In this document: piece after piece, positions 1-9,078 of the stretch
Position numbering within the stretch: the first letter of the stretch is position 1
Layout of the letters: each line of letters begins with the position of its first letter
Source of the DNA: an uncultured Collinsella sp.
GTDB taxonomy: Bacteria; Actinomycetota; Coriobacteriia; Coriobacteriales; Coriobacteriaceae
DNA: 64,000 nt
Direction: 5' to 3'
Assembly (NCBI GenBank): GCA_934655755.1
Contig: CAKUHA010000002.1
Location: 248,001 to 312,000, forward strand
Notes under the pieces: generated by a model
The model's database searches: none
The model's input: the letters and a program-made list of their open reading frames with translations, nothing else
Told to the model about the DNA's origin: nothing
Program-made: the position numbers and the translations under genes

Positions 1-17
1 TGAGAACGATGAGGCCC

Positions 18-1034
18 ATGACAAAGAAACTGCTGTTAGGAATTCCCACTGTGACGCTTTCGGCCGTGCTGGCTTGTACGGTGGCAGGCTGCGGCAGTAG
101 CGCTCCGAGCGGTTCGGCTGGCAGCTCGGGCGGGAGCGCACCTGTGCAGGAGAAGTCCAAGAAGGCCAAGGCCTATGAGTCGCAGACGGTCGAGGTGGCA
201 GGCATTACCTATGAGTCGGTGGCTCACGGTACGTTCTATCGCGGTGATGCCAAGAAGCAGGACGGCTTTTACCTGCACATCAAGATTACCAACAACAACA
301 CAAAGAACAGAACGTTCAGTTCCTTTAACGTGCATGCTGCCCAGGGCGATCTTGAGGCAGGCGACCCGTTGTTTACTTCCGGCAAGGCGGCCGTGCTCGA
401 CTACGTTGCAAGCGAGGCTCCCGATGAGCTTCACGAGGGCATCGATCTTTCCAAGAGGCAAGATATCGGTCCGGGCGAGACCGTTGAGTATGTCTACTTC
501 TGGGCGCCCAAGACGGCGTACTACGGGCCCATCACTGTCGAGTTCGTAGACGCTTACGCCCCCGCCAAGAATCATGAGGCTATGCACTTCGACACCACGG
601 GATGCGAGACCAAGGAGTTCAAGGCGGCCGGCGGCGTGGCCGATTCTGGCGAGAAGGCAGATTTAACGGGCATCGATTGCGCATCGTACAGTATCGAGGC
701 CGCCGATGGGTACACGCTGGATTCGTCCAACGAAGAGCACGAAAAGGCGGACTTCTTCCACGACGAGACTGGAGGACGCCTGCACATCAGCATCTTCCCG
801 CGCTCGCCGGAGGAAGAGATTGCAAGCCTAGAGCAGGTCTATGAAGGCAAGGAGACGACAACCGACCAGGTCGAGTACAACGGCATAACGTGGCTGCGCT
901 TTACCGGTCCCGACAACGGCCATACGCTGTTTGCGACGGCTCCCGCAACGGGCGAGACCGTCCGCGTGTCGATTGGCTGGAAGATCGACTGGGATGCTGC
1001 CGTGCCCATGATGGAGGCGCTGAAGCTCAAGTAA
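18..1034 (+). CDS. Predicted lipoprotein, DUF4352/DUF5067-like
   Basis: A 338-residue secreted lipoprotein. Residues 1-25 form a lipoprotein signal with lysines at 3-4, a hydrophobic core, and lipobox VAGC with Cys25 as the likely lipidated residue. A Gly/Ser-rich linker follows. Residues about 50-185 resemble the immunoglobulin-like domain of DUF4352/DUF5067 lipoproteins (aromatic strands, a 'KITNNNTKNRTF' stretch). The last 125 residues form a second domain of unknown function. I chose the ATG at 18 because it gives a compact signal peptide; an in-frame ATG at 9 adds three residues, and the ribosome-binding site is cut by the window edge. A strong terminator follows, so this ends a transcription unit. 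The role is unknown. Confidence 0.75.
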   Translation: MTKKLLLGIPTVTLSAVLACTVAGCGSSAPSGSAGSSGGSAPVQEKSKKAKAYESQTVEVAGITYESVAHGTFYRGDAKKQDGFYLHIKITNNNTKNRTFSSFNVHAAQGDLEAGDPLFTSGKAAVLDYVASEAPDELHEGIDLSKRQDIGPGETVEYVYFWAPKTAYYGPITVEFVDAYAPAKNHEAMHFDTTGCETKEFKAAGGVADSGEKADLTGIDCASYSIEAADGYTLDSSNEEHEKADFFHDETGGRLHISIFPRSPEEEIASLEQVYEGKETTTDQVEYNGITWLRFTGPDNGHTLFATAPATGETVRVSIGWKIDWDAAVPMMEALKLK

Positions 1035-1063
1035 CGGATTGCGATTCCCACGTCAGGCGACTC

Positions 1064-1099
1064 AGGGCTGGCTCCGAGTTATCGGGGCCAGCCCTTTTT
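1064..1099 (+). terminator. Rho-independent terminator after the lipoprotein gene
   Basis: A 9-bp perfect stem (AGGGCTGGC at 1064-1072 with GCCAGCCCT at 1087-1095) is followed by a T run. Confidence 0.85.
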
Positions 1100-1163
1100 G
1101 GTGCTCGATGAGCAGGGCCAGCGCCTCGCGCAGCTTCGGGTACAGCTGGGCACCCTGCATGCA

Positions 1164-1256
1164 ATGACAGACATGATTTTCATAATGACAGATATAGTTG
1201 ACATTGGTTGATAGATGCAATATATTTCTGTCATGTTGCAACGGATATCTGTCCAT
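1164..1256. promoter_or_regulatory. Cluster of ATGACAGA-type half-sites upstream of the XRE gene
   Basis: Four related octamers lie just before the XRE gene: ATGACAGA at 1164-1171 and 1185-1192, and the reverse complement TCTGTCAT at 1227-1234 with a variant at about 1248-1256. GACAGATAT (1187-1195) and ATATCTGTC (1245-1253) form a perfect 9-bp inverted repeat. The position suggests an operator for the regulator encoded downstream (autoregulation); this is inference. Confidence 0.45.
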
Positions 1257-1274
1257 TACTTCGGAAGGAACTCC

Positions 1275-1505
1275 ATGCCGGGCAAAAAGAACCTACGCAT
1301 GAAGGCGGCGCGTGCGGCGGCTGGCCTTTCGCAAGCTGACTTGGCCGGGGCCGTGGGCGTTACGCGCCAAACCATCGGCCTGATTGAGGCGGGCGGCTAT
1401 AACCCCACGCTCAACTTGTGCGTGGCAATTTGCAAAGCGCTGCGCGTCACGTTGAACGACTTGTTTTGGGAAGACGAGACCGACGTCGACCCTAACGCTC
1501 TTTAG
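1275..1505 (+). CDS. Small XRE/Cro-type transcriptional regulator
   Basis: A 76-residue single-domain helix-turn-helix protein of the YgzD/Xre-like group. The HTH_3 fold spans about residues 7-65, with the recognition segment 'LAGAVGVTRQTIGLIEAGGYNP', and there is a short acidic C-terminus. The ATG at 1275 is chosen because GGAAGG lies about 6 bases upstream; an ATG at 1215 would add 20 residues and would run through the operator-like repeats. The stop is 8 bases before the next ATG, so it is co-transcribed with the membrane protein that follows, an arrangement common for this regulator family. It probably represses its own operon through the repeats upstream. Confidence 0.85.
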   Translation: MPGKKNLRMKAARAAAGLSQADLAGAVGVTRQTIGLIEAGGYNPTLNLCVAICKALRVTLNDLFWEDETDVDPNAL

Positions 1506-1513
1506 GAGTCGCT

Positions 1514-2098
1514 ATGAAATTTGAAGATTTAAAGCTCGTGCAAAAGTGGCGCGAATATGCCGGTCCAAAGGATGAACGTCTGGAGGCTGAGAACGCGAAG
1601 ATCTACAAGATTGGTTTCGTGCTGCTTTCGTTTGGCATGCTGATGATCTTTTTCTACCAGTTTATAGCTCGACAGGTTGCGTGGGTTCACAGCGACGCCA
1701 GTGAAATGCCGCATGGCTTTGCAACGCCGTTCGAGGCAGCCATGTATGTGTGGCTCGTTCTCGTGATGTTGATTTGTGCAGGACTGCAAACGCGGAAGGG
1801 CTATGTCGATACCAATCGTTTTGGGCAAACCGAGCATCTTCCTGTTGGATATTTCCTGCTTGTCAGCGGTCTTAGCGGCGCCGCGTTCGCGCTTGTTATT
1901 GCCGCAATGCGCTGTATCGCTGAGGCGCAGATCGTACCGCTCGAAAGCGTCTTTTGGTTGGCAAACCTGGCCACGGGCGTGTTCTGTGGTGCGACGATTT
2001 TCGCGGCCACATTTGCTGTCCTGTGCGCGACGTTTTTCACGGCGAAAAAACGCCGCGCCAAGATCGAGGCAGAGCTCGACGACGCCGGCGACATCTAA
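1514..2098 (+). CDS. Four-helix membrane protein next to XRE regulator (DUF6773-like)
   Basis: A 194-residue integral membrane protein with four predicted helices (about residues 30-50, 75-95, 113-135 and 145-172), a charged N-terminal cytosolic segment and a basic-then-acidic C-terminus. The length and the pairing with a small XRE regulator fit the family of membrane proteins often annotated DUF6773/DUF3796. The exact family is not certain. The ribosome-binding site TAGGAG precedes the ATG, and the gene is tightly coupled to the XRE gene. Function unknown. Confidence 0.7.
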   Translation: MKFEDLKLVQKWREYAGPKDERLEAENAKIYKIGFVLLSFGMLMIFFYQFIARQVAWVHSDASEMPHGFATPFEAAMYVWLVLVMLICAGLQTRKGYVDTNRFGQTEHLPVGYFLLVSGLSGAAFALVIAAMRCIAEAQIVPLESVFWLANLATGVFCGATIFAATFAVLCATFFTAKKRRAKIEAELDDAGDI

Positions 2099-2103
2099 TG
2101 CGT

Positions 2104-2141
2104 AAGGGGCTGACTCTGGGTTATCAGAGCCAGCCCCTTTT
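2104..2141. terminator. Bidirectional terminator between convergent genes
   Basis: A long near-perfect stem (AAGGGGCTGACTCTG at 2104-2118 with CAGAGCCAGCCCCTT at 2125-2139) with T residues on the plus side. It lies between convergent transcription units. Confidence 0.8.
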
Positions 2142-2186
2142 GTGTTCGACGAACAAGCTCAGCGTCGCTCACGAAAGCGCTGAGAG

Positions 2187-5100
2187 TTAGCAAGACCCAT
2201 CCGTATCGGCTTCATCGTCGCTCCTACGCTCGAGTGCGGTGCGGCGGGCGCTGTAGGCGACGAGGCCGGCTCCGGCTGCGGCGAGTGCTGCTGCGGCTGC
2301 GGTCAGGGGGACGTTGCTGTCGCCCGTGCCAGCGAGCATGCCTGATTTACCGGAGCGCTTGTTATCGTCGTGACCCTTGCCGCTGCCAGAGCCGCTTCCG
2401 CCGGAGCTGCCTCCCGTGCCAGAACCGCCGCTGCTCGAGCCGCCATCGCTGTCCACGGTCATCGGGGCGTCGTAGAGCCCCGCCGTATCCGCGTTGCTGC
2501 TTACGCCCACCAGCACCTCTGCGCGTTCGCATGCCGCGTCGGGAATGTGGAGCTCGTGCAGTACGGCGCCCAGCGTGGAGTTTGCGCCCGGTCGAATCTC
2601 TTCGAGCGTTACGGGGTCGAGCGCCACCAGGTCACGCGCCTTTGCGTAGAGCGTGACGCGTTTGCCCACCTCGTCGCTCCAGCTCTCCGGGATGGCAAAG
2701 TTCATGCGGAACTGTGCCGTGCAGCCCGGTGCCAGCACGGCGTTGCCGTTGTCGGCTACCAGCGGGTGCGTGGCAAAGCGCTCGCCCAGTGTCTCGAGCG
2801 TGTACTTCACATGCGCTATGTCGTTGGCCGATGCATCCTCGGCAAGCTCCGGGTCGTAGATCGATGCCATGCGTGCGTTTGCGCCGAATCCGATGGATGC
2901 GCTGGAGAACGCTTGGTTGGAGCCCTCTCGGTACAGATCGACTGTTCCTGCGGTCAGCAGCGTGTTGCCGTCGTTTCGCACCGTTACCGTAAACGACTCG
3001 CTTGCCGCTCCGGGTACCACAGCGCCCAGGTTGGCTATCGCGCCCAGTGGCGTGGCGCACGCCACCAGGGGCACTTCGATGCCGTGAAGTTCTGCCTTGC
3101 TTTGCTCGGCGCTCACGATGTGCGTGGCAAGCGCCGAGAGCATGCCGCCCGAGGTCAAAAACGTCGTTATCTGATCAATGGGGTGCTCCAGCTCGCAGAG
3201 CACGAACGGCTCCGTGAACAGATCGTCGATCAGGGTGCTGGCGAAGATGCGGAAATGCTTGCCCATTACCGCCACCGGCTCGCCTTCTTCGTCGTAGGTT
3301 TGCCCCACTTTGCCGTCGGTGTTCTCGACGTATAGCACGCACCTGCCGTTGTTGCTCATGCTAAACGACGCCGGGCCGCAGCCAGCTGCGCCCATGGGTG
3401 TCGTTGCAAATGCCGTCGCGCCTCGCGTCCAGGTAACATGCTGCAGCTGCTCGTCGACGGTTGCCAAAAAGCCCGTATGCTGCGGCCACGGTACCACGCG
3501 CGGCACCGAGGCATCTGGCGACATAACGCCCCAACCCGCGATAGACTGACCGATCACGGCGTACGATGCGCAGCCACAACCGTTTGCAGTCTCGTATGCA
3601 ACGGGCACCACCATTTTGCCGTTGATATTCTCGGGCGCGCCCAGCTCGATGCTCGACGGTGCCTGAGAAAAGCGGAGGACCTGACGGAACGTGAGGCTGT
3701 CGCCCAAATCATCCGACCACAGGGTAAAGCACTCGAGCGCGACCTCTGCCTCGCTGCCGAGTGCCTTCTCTGCGGTGGCTCCGCGGCGGTGGAGATAGGC
3801 GCCCGACAGGCGTCCGTCGACAAGTGTCTTGCCCACCGTGATGCGTGGACATTGCAGGCAATGGTAACCATCCTCCTGAAGGCGGCCACGCGAGATGCTG
3901 CGCCACGATGTGTGCGATATCACGCGAACTCCGTCGTTGCTTATGCGCAGGCGCACAACGGACAGTATGCCGGATGTGCTCGCCGTATCGAAACGGGTAC
4001 CGTCGCCATCGGGGCGCTCGCCCGAGACCAACAGCACGTAGGCGTTCTGGTTTCCCTTCCCGTCTGTATATTCCACCACGTCGAAGTCGTAATCGAATAT
4101 GCCGTTGCGCTCCACGTCGCCCTCGCCAAACCCAAGGGGGAAGTCGACCGGCATAGGTGCGGACCACGCGCCGTTTGCCTTCGTGTGTACCACCAGACGC
4201 GAACGGCCATCCTCGCCGTAGCGAACCGAAGCGATGCGGAACAGGCATTCCACGCCGGCGATCTCCGCAAACTTCATGTGGGCTTCGCTGAGTACGCCGG
4301 TGAAGAGTACGTTGTCGCTCGAGGGCTTTATGCCGCCGCGTTCGTCCTCCGACACGCCGGCAGAATTGGCGTTCGGGTCCGCAATGGCGTCCCTCGCCTG
4401 CCTGATGTAGGCGTACCCATACATCGGCGCGGCATTTTCGTCATCTTCCATCAGGGCGTGGACGAAATGCTCGACCTGTCCCGTGTCATCGCTCTCTGCA
4501 TCCGCGTCGAGCTCAATGCGCGTGACCGCTTGCTCCCAATCGCGCACGACCGGCGCGACGTTTACGGCGGTGGCTGCAACTTCGGCGCATGCGAGCAGCT
4601 CGGCATTGGTGACGATGGTGGCTGACGCGATAAACTGCGGCACATCACCTGCCTCGGCATTGCCGGTCGCGCCAAAGCAGGCATCCGGCGTATAAGGCGC
4701 ATCTCCATCCAAGGCCAGCTCAGAGCGCTGGAGTACATACTGGTCGCCGTTGTTGACCGACATGTTCCACGAATCGAGAAGTGTGGGCCACGACCCCGAC
4801 CAGGCCTTGGTGGTCCACTTGAACATGATGAACTGGAGTATCACGTCGACATCGACGTCGGCACCCACGCGCAGCCGCGGAAGCTGGTGGCCGTCCGCCT
4901 TCTCGTACCCAATGAACAGTGTGAGGGATGCGGCACCGCGCACGGCGGACGAAGCGACGCCTGCAACGCCGGCTCCAAAGGTGACGGCAAGCCCGATCTG
5001 GATGGTGAATGATCCCGACGTATTGGAATAGTCGAGCGAAATGTTTTTGAAGAACGCCGCGCCGCCGCCGTGCGTGTGGGCGCCTACAGCGAGCGCCAGC

Positions 5101-6554
5101 TTTGCCAGCACCCAAGGATTGACGTTTAGGAAAAACGGCACCGGGCCCAAGGTGAACTGCTCGGTCCAGTTGAGGTCGGTTTTTACTTGGAAGAGGGCCT
5201 TAATATTGCCAAACGCCGGATCGTTGTTATCGCCCCAAGTTTTGCCTACCCAGTCGTAGGCGAGCGATCCGTACACCTGTGTTGCGATATCCATCGTGAA
5301 CAGCAGCGTGCAATGGTGACGAAGGAGCTTGGTGTTTCTTGGATCGGTGCCCGAACCGGCACTCATACTCTTGTACTGATTCCACTTCCCCTCCATCTCG
5401 TCGAGGTAGCGGTTTGCCTGCTTGGCGCCCGACTCGCGCGGCGACTTCTTCCAGTATTCCGGATCCGGATTGCCCGAATCGTTCATGTAGCTGACTGGTT
5501 TGTATCCGCCGCCAAACAACACGTACCCGGCAAACGAGAAATCGAAGAGAATCGGAAACGTGGGTATCCAGCAGGTGAACTTGTTGCCGCCGATGCCGGG
5601 AAATGCCGCAGGGAAATCAAACGGAGTGACCTCTTGATCCATGGTGGTGGGGACGATGGTCGTCGAGCCCGATTCCGCCTTGGAAGCCGGTGCGGTGGCA
5701 ACGGCCATGGGGGAGGAGAGCGTGTAGGTTTTGCCCTGATAGTCGAGCGCAAAGCGCAGCTTGCACCCTTCTTCCAGAAGGCCCGACGCCGCATCGAGGA
5801 ACTTGTCTTCGAGCGTGAACATCGCCAGATTATCCGCACCCGTTGCACTGGCCTTGACCTGGCCAATCTGCGTGACGGTTTCGGATGAGCTGCCCGCGGC
5901 AGGCATCACTTTGTTGATGCGCAGCGTCGCCTGCCCGCCCAGCGGCAGGTGGGCCTGTACAGTGAAGGCGTGCGTGTCGGGCTGCGCATTCGCTGCATCG
6001 TCTTTGGGCGTCGCCATGAATGTGGCGTCGGCGTACTGGATGTCCCACTCGTCGAACGTAAGCTGGCGAAAGTACGGCTCACCATCGGAGAGCGGACGCG
6101 TGGGAGCGGTAATGGCGGTACCGCCCTGGATGCGCGCGAGGGGGATCTCGACATCGCGGTAGCCCGGCATGCTGATGGAGATGCCGCCGTTGAAGTCATA
6201 CGCGTCGAGAAGCGTTGCCTCGTCCACGTAGCCTTCCGAAAGCGGGGCAACCTCAAAGATGGCCGTGCCTTCGTCATCGGTGGTGGCGGTGAGCTGCTTG
6301 CCTGCGGCATAGCGCGACGTTAGTGTGACCTGGGCACCCGTGATGGGCGTATTCTTGTTGGCGACGTCGACCACGACCACGCCGAACATGGTGCGCGAGA
6401 GAACGAGCACCTTGAAGGGGTCTTCTTCGTCGGCATAGGCTTCGGTGGGCGCGAACGGCAATATGAAGGCGTTTGCGCTTCCCGGCACGTGCGGCAACAT
6501 AATGCTCGCTAGCGAGGACGCTCCGGCAACAAGTAACGAACGGCGATCAAGCAT
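2187..6554 (-). CDS. Very large secreted, probably wall-anchored surface protein
   Basis: A 1455-residue exported protein. The N-terminus has a twin-arginine-like signal (D-R-R-S-L-L-V at residues 3-9, then a hydrophobic stretch and an Ala-X-Ala-type cleavage region near 38-42). About residues 50-140 look like a carboxypeptidase-regulatory/Ig-like 'prealbumin' domain. The long middle has no repeats or enzymatic motif I recognise; several stretches look beta-rich. The C-terminus is a Gly/Ser spacer, a LAGTGD motif, a 20-residue Ala/Leu/Gly helix, ARR and an acidic tail. That resembles a variant sortase signal (LAXTG instead of LPXTG). The ribosome-binding site GGGAG precedes the ATG. It is a monocistronic gene. 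An adhesin-type or carbohydrate-facing role is a guess. Confidence 0.75.
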   Translation of the reverse strand: MLDRRSLLVAGASSLASIMLPHVPGSANAFILPFAPTEAYADEEDPFKVLVLSRTMFGVVVVDVANKNTPITGAQVTLTSRYAAGKQLTATTDDEGTAIFEVAPLSEGYVDEATLLDAYDFNGGISISMPGYRDVEIPLARIQGGTAITAPTRPLSDGEPYFRQLTFDEWDIQYADATFMATPKDDAANAQPDTHAFTVQAHLPLGGQATLRINKVMPAAGSSSETVTQIGQVKASATGADNLAMFTLEDKFLDAASGLLEEGCKLRFALDYQGKTYTLSSPMAVATAPASKAESGSTTIVPTTMDQEVTPFDFPAAFPGIGGNKFTCWIPTFPILFDFSFAGYVLFGGGYKPVSYMNDSGNPDPEYWKKSPRESGAKQANRYLDEMEGKWNQYKSMSAGSGTDPRNTKLLRHHCTLLFTMDIATQVYGSLAYDWVGKTWGDNNDPAFGNIKALFQVKTDLNWTEQFTLGPVPFFLNVNPWVLAKLALAVGAHTHGGGAAFFKNISLDYSNTSGSFTIQIGLAVTFGAGVAGVASSAVRGAASLTLFIGYEKADGHQLPRLRVGADVDVDVILQFIMFKWTTKAWSGSWPTLLDSWNMSVNNGDQYVLQRSELALDGDAPYTPDACFGATGNAEAGDVPQFIASATIVTNAELLACAEVAATAVNVAPVVRDWEQAVTRIELDADAESDDTGQVEHFVHALMEDDENAAPMYGYAYIRQARDAIADPNANSAGVSEDERGGIKPSSDNVLFTGVLSEAHMKFAEIAGVECLFRIASVRYGEDGRSRLVVHTKANGAWSAPMPVDFPLGFGEGDVERNGIFDYDFDVVEYTDGKGNQNAYVLLVSGERPDGDGTRFDTASTSGILSVVRLRISNDGVRVISHTSWRSISRGRLQEDGYHCLQCPRITVGKTLVDGRLSGAYLHRRGATAEKALGSEAEVALECFTLWSDDLGDSLTFRQVLRFSQAPSSIELGAPENINGKMVVPVAYETANGCGCASYAVIGQSIAGWGVMSPDASVPRVVPWPQHTGFLATVDEQLQHVTWTRGATAFATTPMGAAGCGPASFSMSNNGRCVLYVENTDGKVGQTYDEEGEPVAVMGKHFRIFASTLIDDLFTEPFVLCELEHPIDQITTFLTSGGMLSALATHIVSAEQSKAELHGIEVPLVACATPLGAIANLGAVVPGAASESFTVTVRNDGNTLLTAGTVDLYREGSNQAFSSASIGFGANARMASIYDPELAEDASANDIAHVKYTLETLGERFATHPLVADNGNAVLAPGCTAQFRMNFAIPESWSDEVGKRVTLYAKARDLVALDPVTLEEIRPGANSTLGAVLHELHIPDAACERAEVLVGVSSNADTAGLYDAPMTVDSDGGSSSGGSGTGGSSGGSGSGSGKGHDDNKRSGKSGMLAGTGDSNVPLTAAAAALAAAGAGLVAYSARRTALERRSDDEADTDGSC

Positions 6555-6710
6555 CTTGGGCTCCCATCCCGCAAATATCGGTGGAAATAATCAAATTTTG
6601 CGAGAAAGAGCCCTGCGGCGGTAGTGCCGTTCGAGGGCCAAAATGTCCAATTTGAGCATGCGAAAACGGGCAGTGCTGGAACGCGTTCGATACGCTTGGT
6701 AGCTTGGCTG

Positions 6711-7715
6711 CTAGCGCAGCATATGTGCGACCAACTCGGCGCGAGTTCCGATGCCAAGCTTTGCATACACGCCGGATAGGCGGTTTTTGACGGTGCCCGG
6801 CGATACTCCCATATGGCGTGCGATTTCGGCGTTGGTCCACCCACGACAGGCGAGCATGGCCATGGTGAATTCCGTGGTCGTTAGATCGTCGGCCACGTCC
6901 TCGCCTGAATCGGGGTTGTGGATGCGCCGCCAGCCGTAGCTGAAGCGGTACGTGATCTCGATGATGCGAGCGAAATCGTCGGGGTATTGCGATTTTAAGC
7001 ATGCCTCGATAAGCCCCTGCAAAAGGCCGTGGTGCTCGCCGATGAGCTCGATAAGGCCGTCGGGGCGCGCAATGTCCCAAGCGGTTCCGAAATGCGTCCT
7101 TGCAGCGTCGACGTCTTTGAGACTCATGCATGCCATGGAAGCTGCCAGGTGCAGGAACAGTTCCGAGATGGGATAGCTTCCCTGTTTCATAATTAGGGCG
7201 TTTTCCGCCATGCCCAGACTGCGGCCGTATTCTCCGCGCAGATACAAGGCGTGCGCCATCACGTAGCTGGCGAACAGGCGCAGGCCTTCGGGCAGATGCG
7301 CCGCAAGTGGATAAAACTCTTCGGCGGAATACGGGGAAGGCAAGTGCAGCAGGACGCTCGCGGCGGAGGCGAACAGGATATGCATGGCGTGGACGGCGGG
7401 CGATTCCTCGTCAGCCGGCGTGTCGAGGATGCCCGCAAGGCAACGGCGGGCATCGGCGATACGGTTGAGCGACAGGCTGGCATATCCGCAGATAAAGCAT
7501 GCGGAATAGCGCAGTGCGGGGTCGGTGGCGTCAAGATAGGGGTGCGCTGTCTCGGCGGCGAGGGTGGCCTGTCCGCGAAAGTACAGCGCTTCTGCCGTGG
7601 CGATGGTGCGTGAATCGGGGTCGGAAATGCTTGCAACCGCAGCGTCAATCTGCCCCGGCACAAAGGCGGTGCACATCAACGGCATGGGAACGCATGGGTA
7701 GCCATCGCAGTCCAT
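6711..7715 (-). CDS. LuxR-type transcriptional regulator
   Basis: A 334-residue regulator. The C-terminal 60 residues are a GerE/LuxR helix-turn-helix ('LTTTEFTMAMLACRG', 'NAEIARHMGVSPGTVKNRLS', then a TRAELVAHML helix). The N-terminal 260 residues are helical and Ala/Leu-rich with TPR-like spacing; I see no receiver aspartate or PAS signature, so this is not a classical response regulator. The ATG at 7715 is preferred because GGGAGATGG lies upstream; longer in-frame extensions start in non-coding sequence. It is transcribed in the same direction as the giant surface-protein gene, 156 bp upstream of it, so control of that gene is possible but unproven. Confidence 0.75.
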   Translation of the reverse strand: MDCDGYPCVPMPLMCTAFVPGQIDAAVASISDPDSRTIATAEALYFRGQATLAAETAHPYLDATDPALRYSACFICGYASLSLNRIADARRCLAGILDTPADEESPAVHAMHILFASAASVLLHLPSPYSAEEFYPLAAHLPEGLRLFASYVMAHALYLRGEYGRSLGMAENALIMKQGSYPISELFLHLAASMACMSLKDVDAARTHFGTAWDIARPDGLIELIGEHHGLLQGLIEACLKSQYPDDFARIIEITYRFSYGWRRIHNPDSGEDVADDLTTTEFTMAMLACRGWTNAEIARHMGVSPGTVKNRLSGVYAKLGIGTRAELVAHMLR

Positions 7716-7751
7716 TTTCCATCTCCCAACAGCTGGCAACACTAGCAGCAA

Positions 7752-7862
7752 TTGTACTCCTGTTGCTCGGGACTGGAATTTGTGGGTATCGCCTACGATT
7801 ATGCGGAACGTATAAAGGAAGAGTCTATTGGTGATGCTCCCGAAGTGGTTATCGAAACCTAG
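7752..7862 (+). pseudogene. Possible decayed tail of a lost gene
   Basis: Between the divergent LuxR and guaA genes, one plus frame reads without a stop from about 7746 to a TAG at 7860. Its last 30 codons give a protein-like acidic segment (FVGIAYDYAERIKEES, then IGDAPEVVIET). There is no good start codon or ribosome-binding site. It may be the 3' end of a truncated gene. The family is not recognised, and chance cannot be excluded. Confidence 0.25.
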
Positions 7863-7940
7863 CTGACCTTGGGATATAGAAAAACTACCGCCCCTGCAAA
7901 AAGCTCCATGGGAGCGATGAGAAATGGGCCTCGTTCTGCA

Positions 7941-7946
7941 TATAAT
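7941..7946 (+). promoter_or_regulatory. Candidate -10 box for guaA
   Basis: A perfect TATAAT lies 66 bases upstream of the guaA ATG. No convincing -35 box is at the expected distance. Confidence 0.3.
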
Positions 7947-8012
7947 GAGGTCATATGACGGTGCGTTTGCATATACGCAACGCATTTCCATCGAACCGAA
8001 AAGGAGCTCTGC

Positions 8013-8993
8013 ATGGATCCCAACAAGCGTCCCGACGACATGGTGCGTATCACCACTCCCGAACTTGCCCAGGCGTTCATCGATGAGCAGGTCACCGCAA
8101 TCCGTGAGCAGATCGGTGACAAGAAGGTCCTGCTGGCCCTTTCCGGCGGCGTTGACAGCTCAGTTGTCGCGGCGTTGCTCATTAAGGCCATCGGCAAGCA
8201 GCTTATCTGCGTGCATGTGAACCACGGCCTCATGCGCAAGGGCGAGAGCGAGCAGGTTGTCGACGTCTTTAAGAACCAGATGGATGCCAACCTGGTCTAC
8301 GTGGACGCTTCCGATCGCTTCCTGGACAAGCTCGTGGATGTTGAGGAACCCGAGGCCAAGCGCAAGATTATCGGCGCCGAGTTCATTCGCGTGTTCGAGG
8401 AGGAGGCCCGCAAGGTGGGCGACGAGGTCAGCTTCCTCGCCCAGGGCACCATCTATCCCGACATTCTGGAGTCCCAGGACGGTGTAAAGGCTCATCACAA
8501 CGTGGGCGGCTTGCCCGAGGACCTGCAGTTTGAGCTCTGCGAGCCCGTCAAGCTGCTGTACAAGGACGAGGTCCGCGTTGTCGGTCGCGAGCTCGGCCTG
8601 CCCGAGAACATGGTCGAGCGCCAGCCGTTCCCCGGCCCCGGCCTGGGCGTTCGCTGCCTGGGTGCCATCACCCGCGACCGTCTTGAGGCGCTGCGCGAGG
8701 CAGATGCCATCGTGCGCGAGGAAATCGACAATGCCGGTCTGACCATTTGGCAGTACTTTGTCGTCGTGCCCGATTTCCGCGCTACCGGCGTGCGCGAGGG
8801 CAAGCGCGCCTACGATTGGCCCTGCATCATCCGTTGCATCAACACCGTTGACGTCATGACCGCCGAGGTGCCCGAGCTCGACTGGGCGCTGCTCAAGCGC
8901 ATTACCGCCCGCGTCACCGCCGAGGTCCCCGGCATCTGCCGCGTCTGCTACGACCTGACCCCCAAGCCCGTCGGCACGGTGGAATGGGAGTAA
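8013..8993 (+). CDS. guaA: GMP synthetase, ATP-pyrophosphatase subunit only
   Basis: A 326-residue protein that covers only the synthetase half of GMP synthetase. It adenylates XMP and aminates it to GMP. The ATP-pyrophosphatase loop SGGVDSS is near residue 45, and the C-terminal dimerisation domain includes 'RQPFPGPGLGVRC' and 'KPVGTVEWE' at the extreme C-terminus. Typical bacterial GuaA is about 510-525 residues with an N-terminal glutamine amidotransferase domain. Here that domain is absent and no amidotransferase gene is next door. The ATG has a good AAGGAG, so the short form is not a mis-called start. The protein resembles the two-subunit (archaeal-type) arrangement. It must use ammonia directly or a glutaminase encoded elsewhere. 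Confidence 0.92.
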   Translation: MDPNKRPDDMVRITTPELAQAFIDEQVTAIREQIGDKKVLLALSGGVDSSVVAALLIKAIGKQLICVHVNHGLMRKGESEQVVDVFKNQMDANLVYVDASDRFLDKLVDVEEPEAKRKIIGAEFIRVFEEEARKVGDEVSFLAQGTIYPDILESQDGVKAHHNVGGLPEDLQFELCEPVKLLYKDEVRVVGRELGLPENMVERQPFPGPGLGVRCLGAITRDRLEALREADAIVREEIDNAGLTIWQYFVVVPDFRATGVREGKRAYDWPCIIRCINTVDVMTAEVPELDWALLKRITARVTAEVPGICRVCYDLTPKPVGTVEWE

Positions 8994-9028
8994 GCTTCTA
9001 CTCTTTTGGGCGAATTGCATTGACAGAG

Positions 9029-9066
9029 AGGGGTCCCGCGCAAACGTGTGCGGGACCCCTTTCGTT
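9029..9066. terminator. Bidirectional terminator between guaA and the sensor kinase
   Basis: An 11-bp perfect stem (AGGGGTCCCGC at 9029-9039, GCGGGACCCCT at 9050-9060) with a T-rich tail, between two convergent genes. Confidence 0.85.
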
Positions 9067-9078
9067 TTACTGTTCGGT

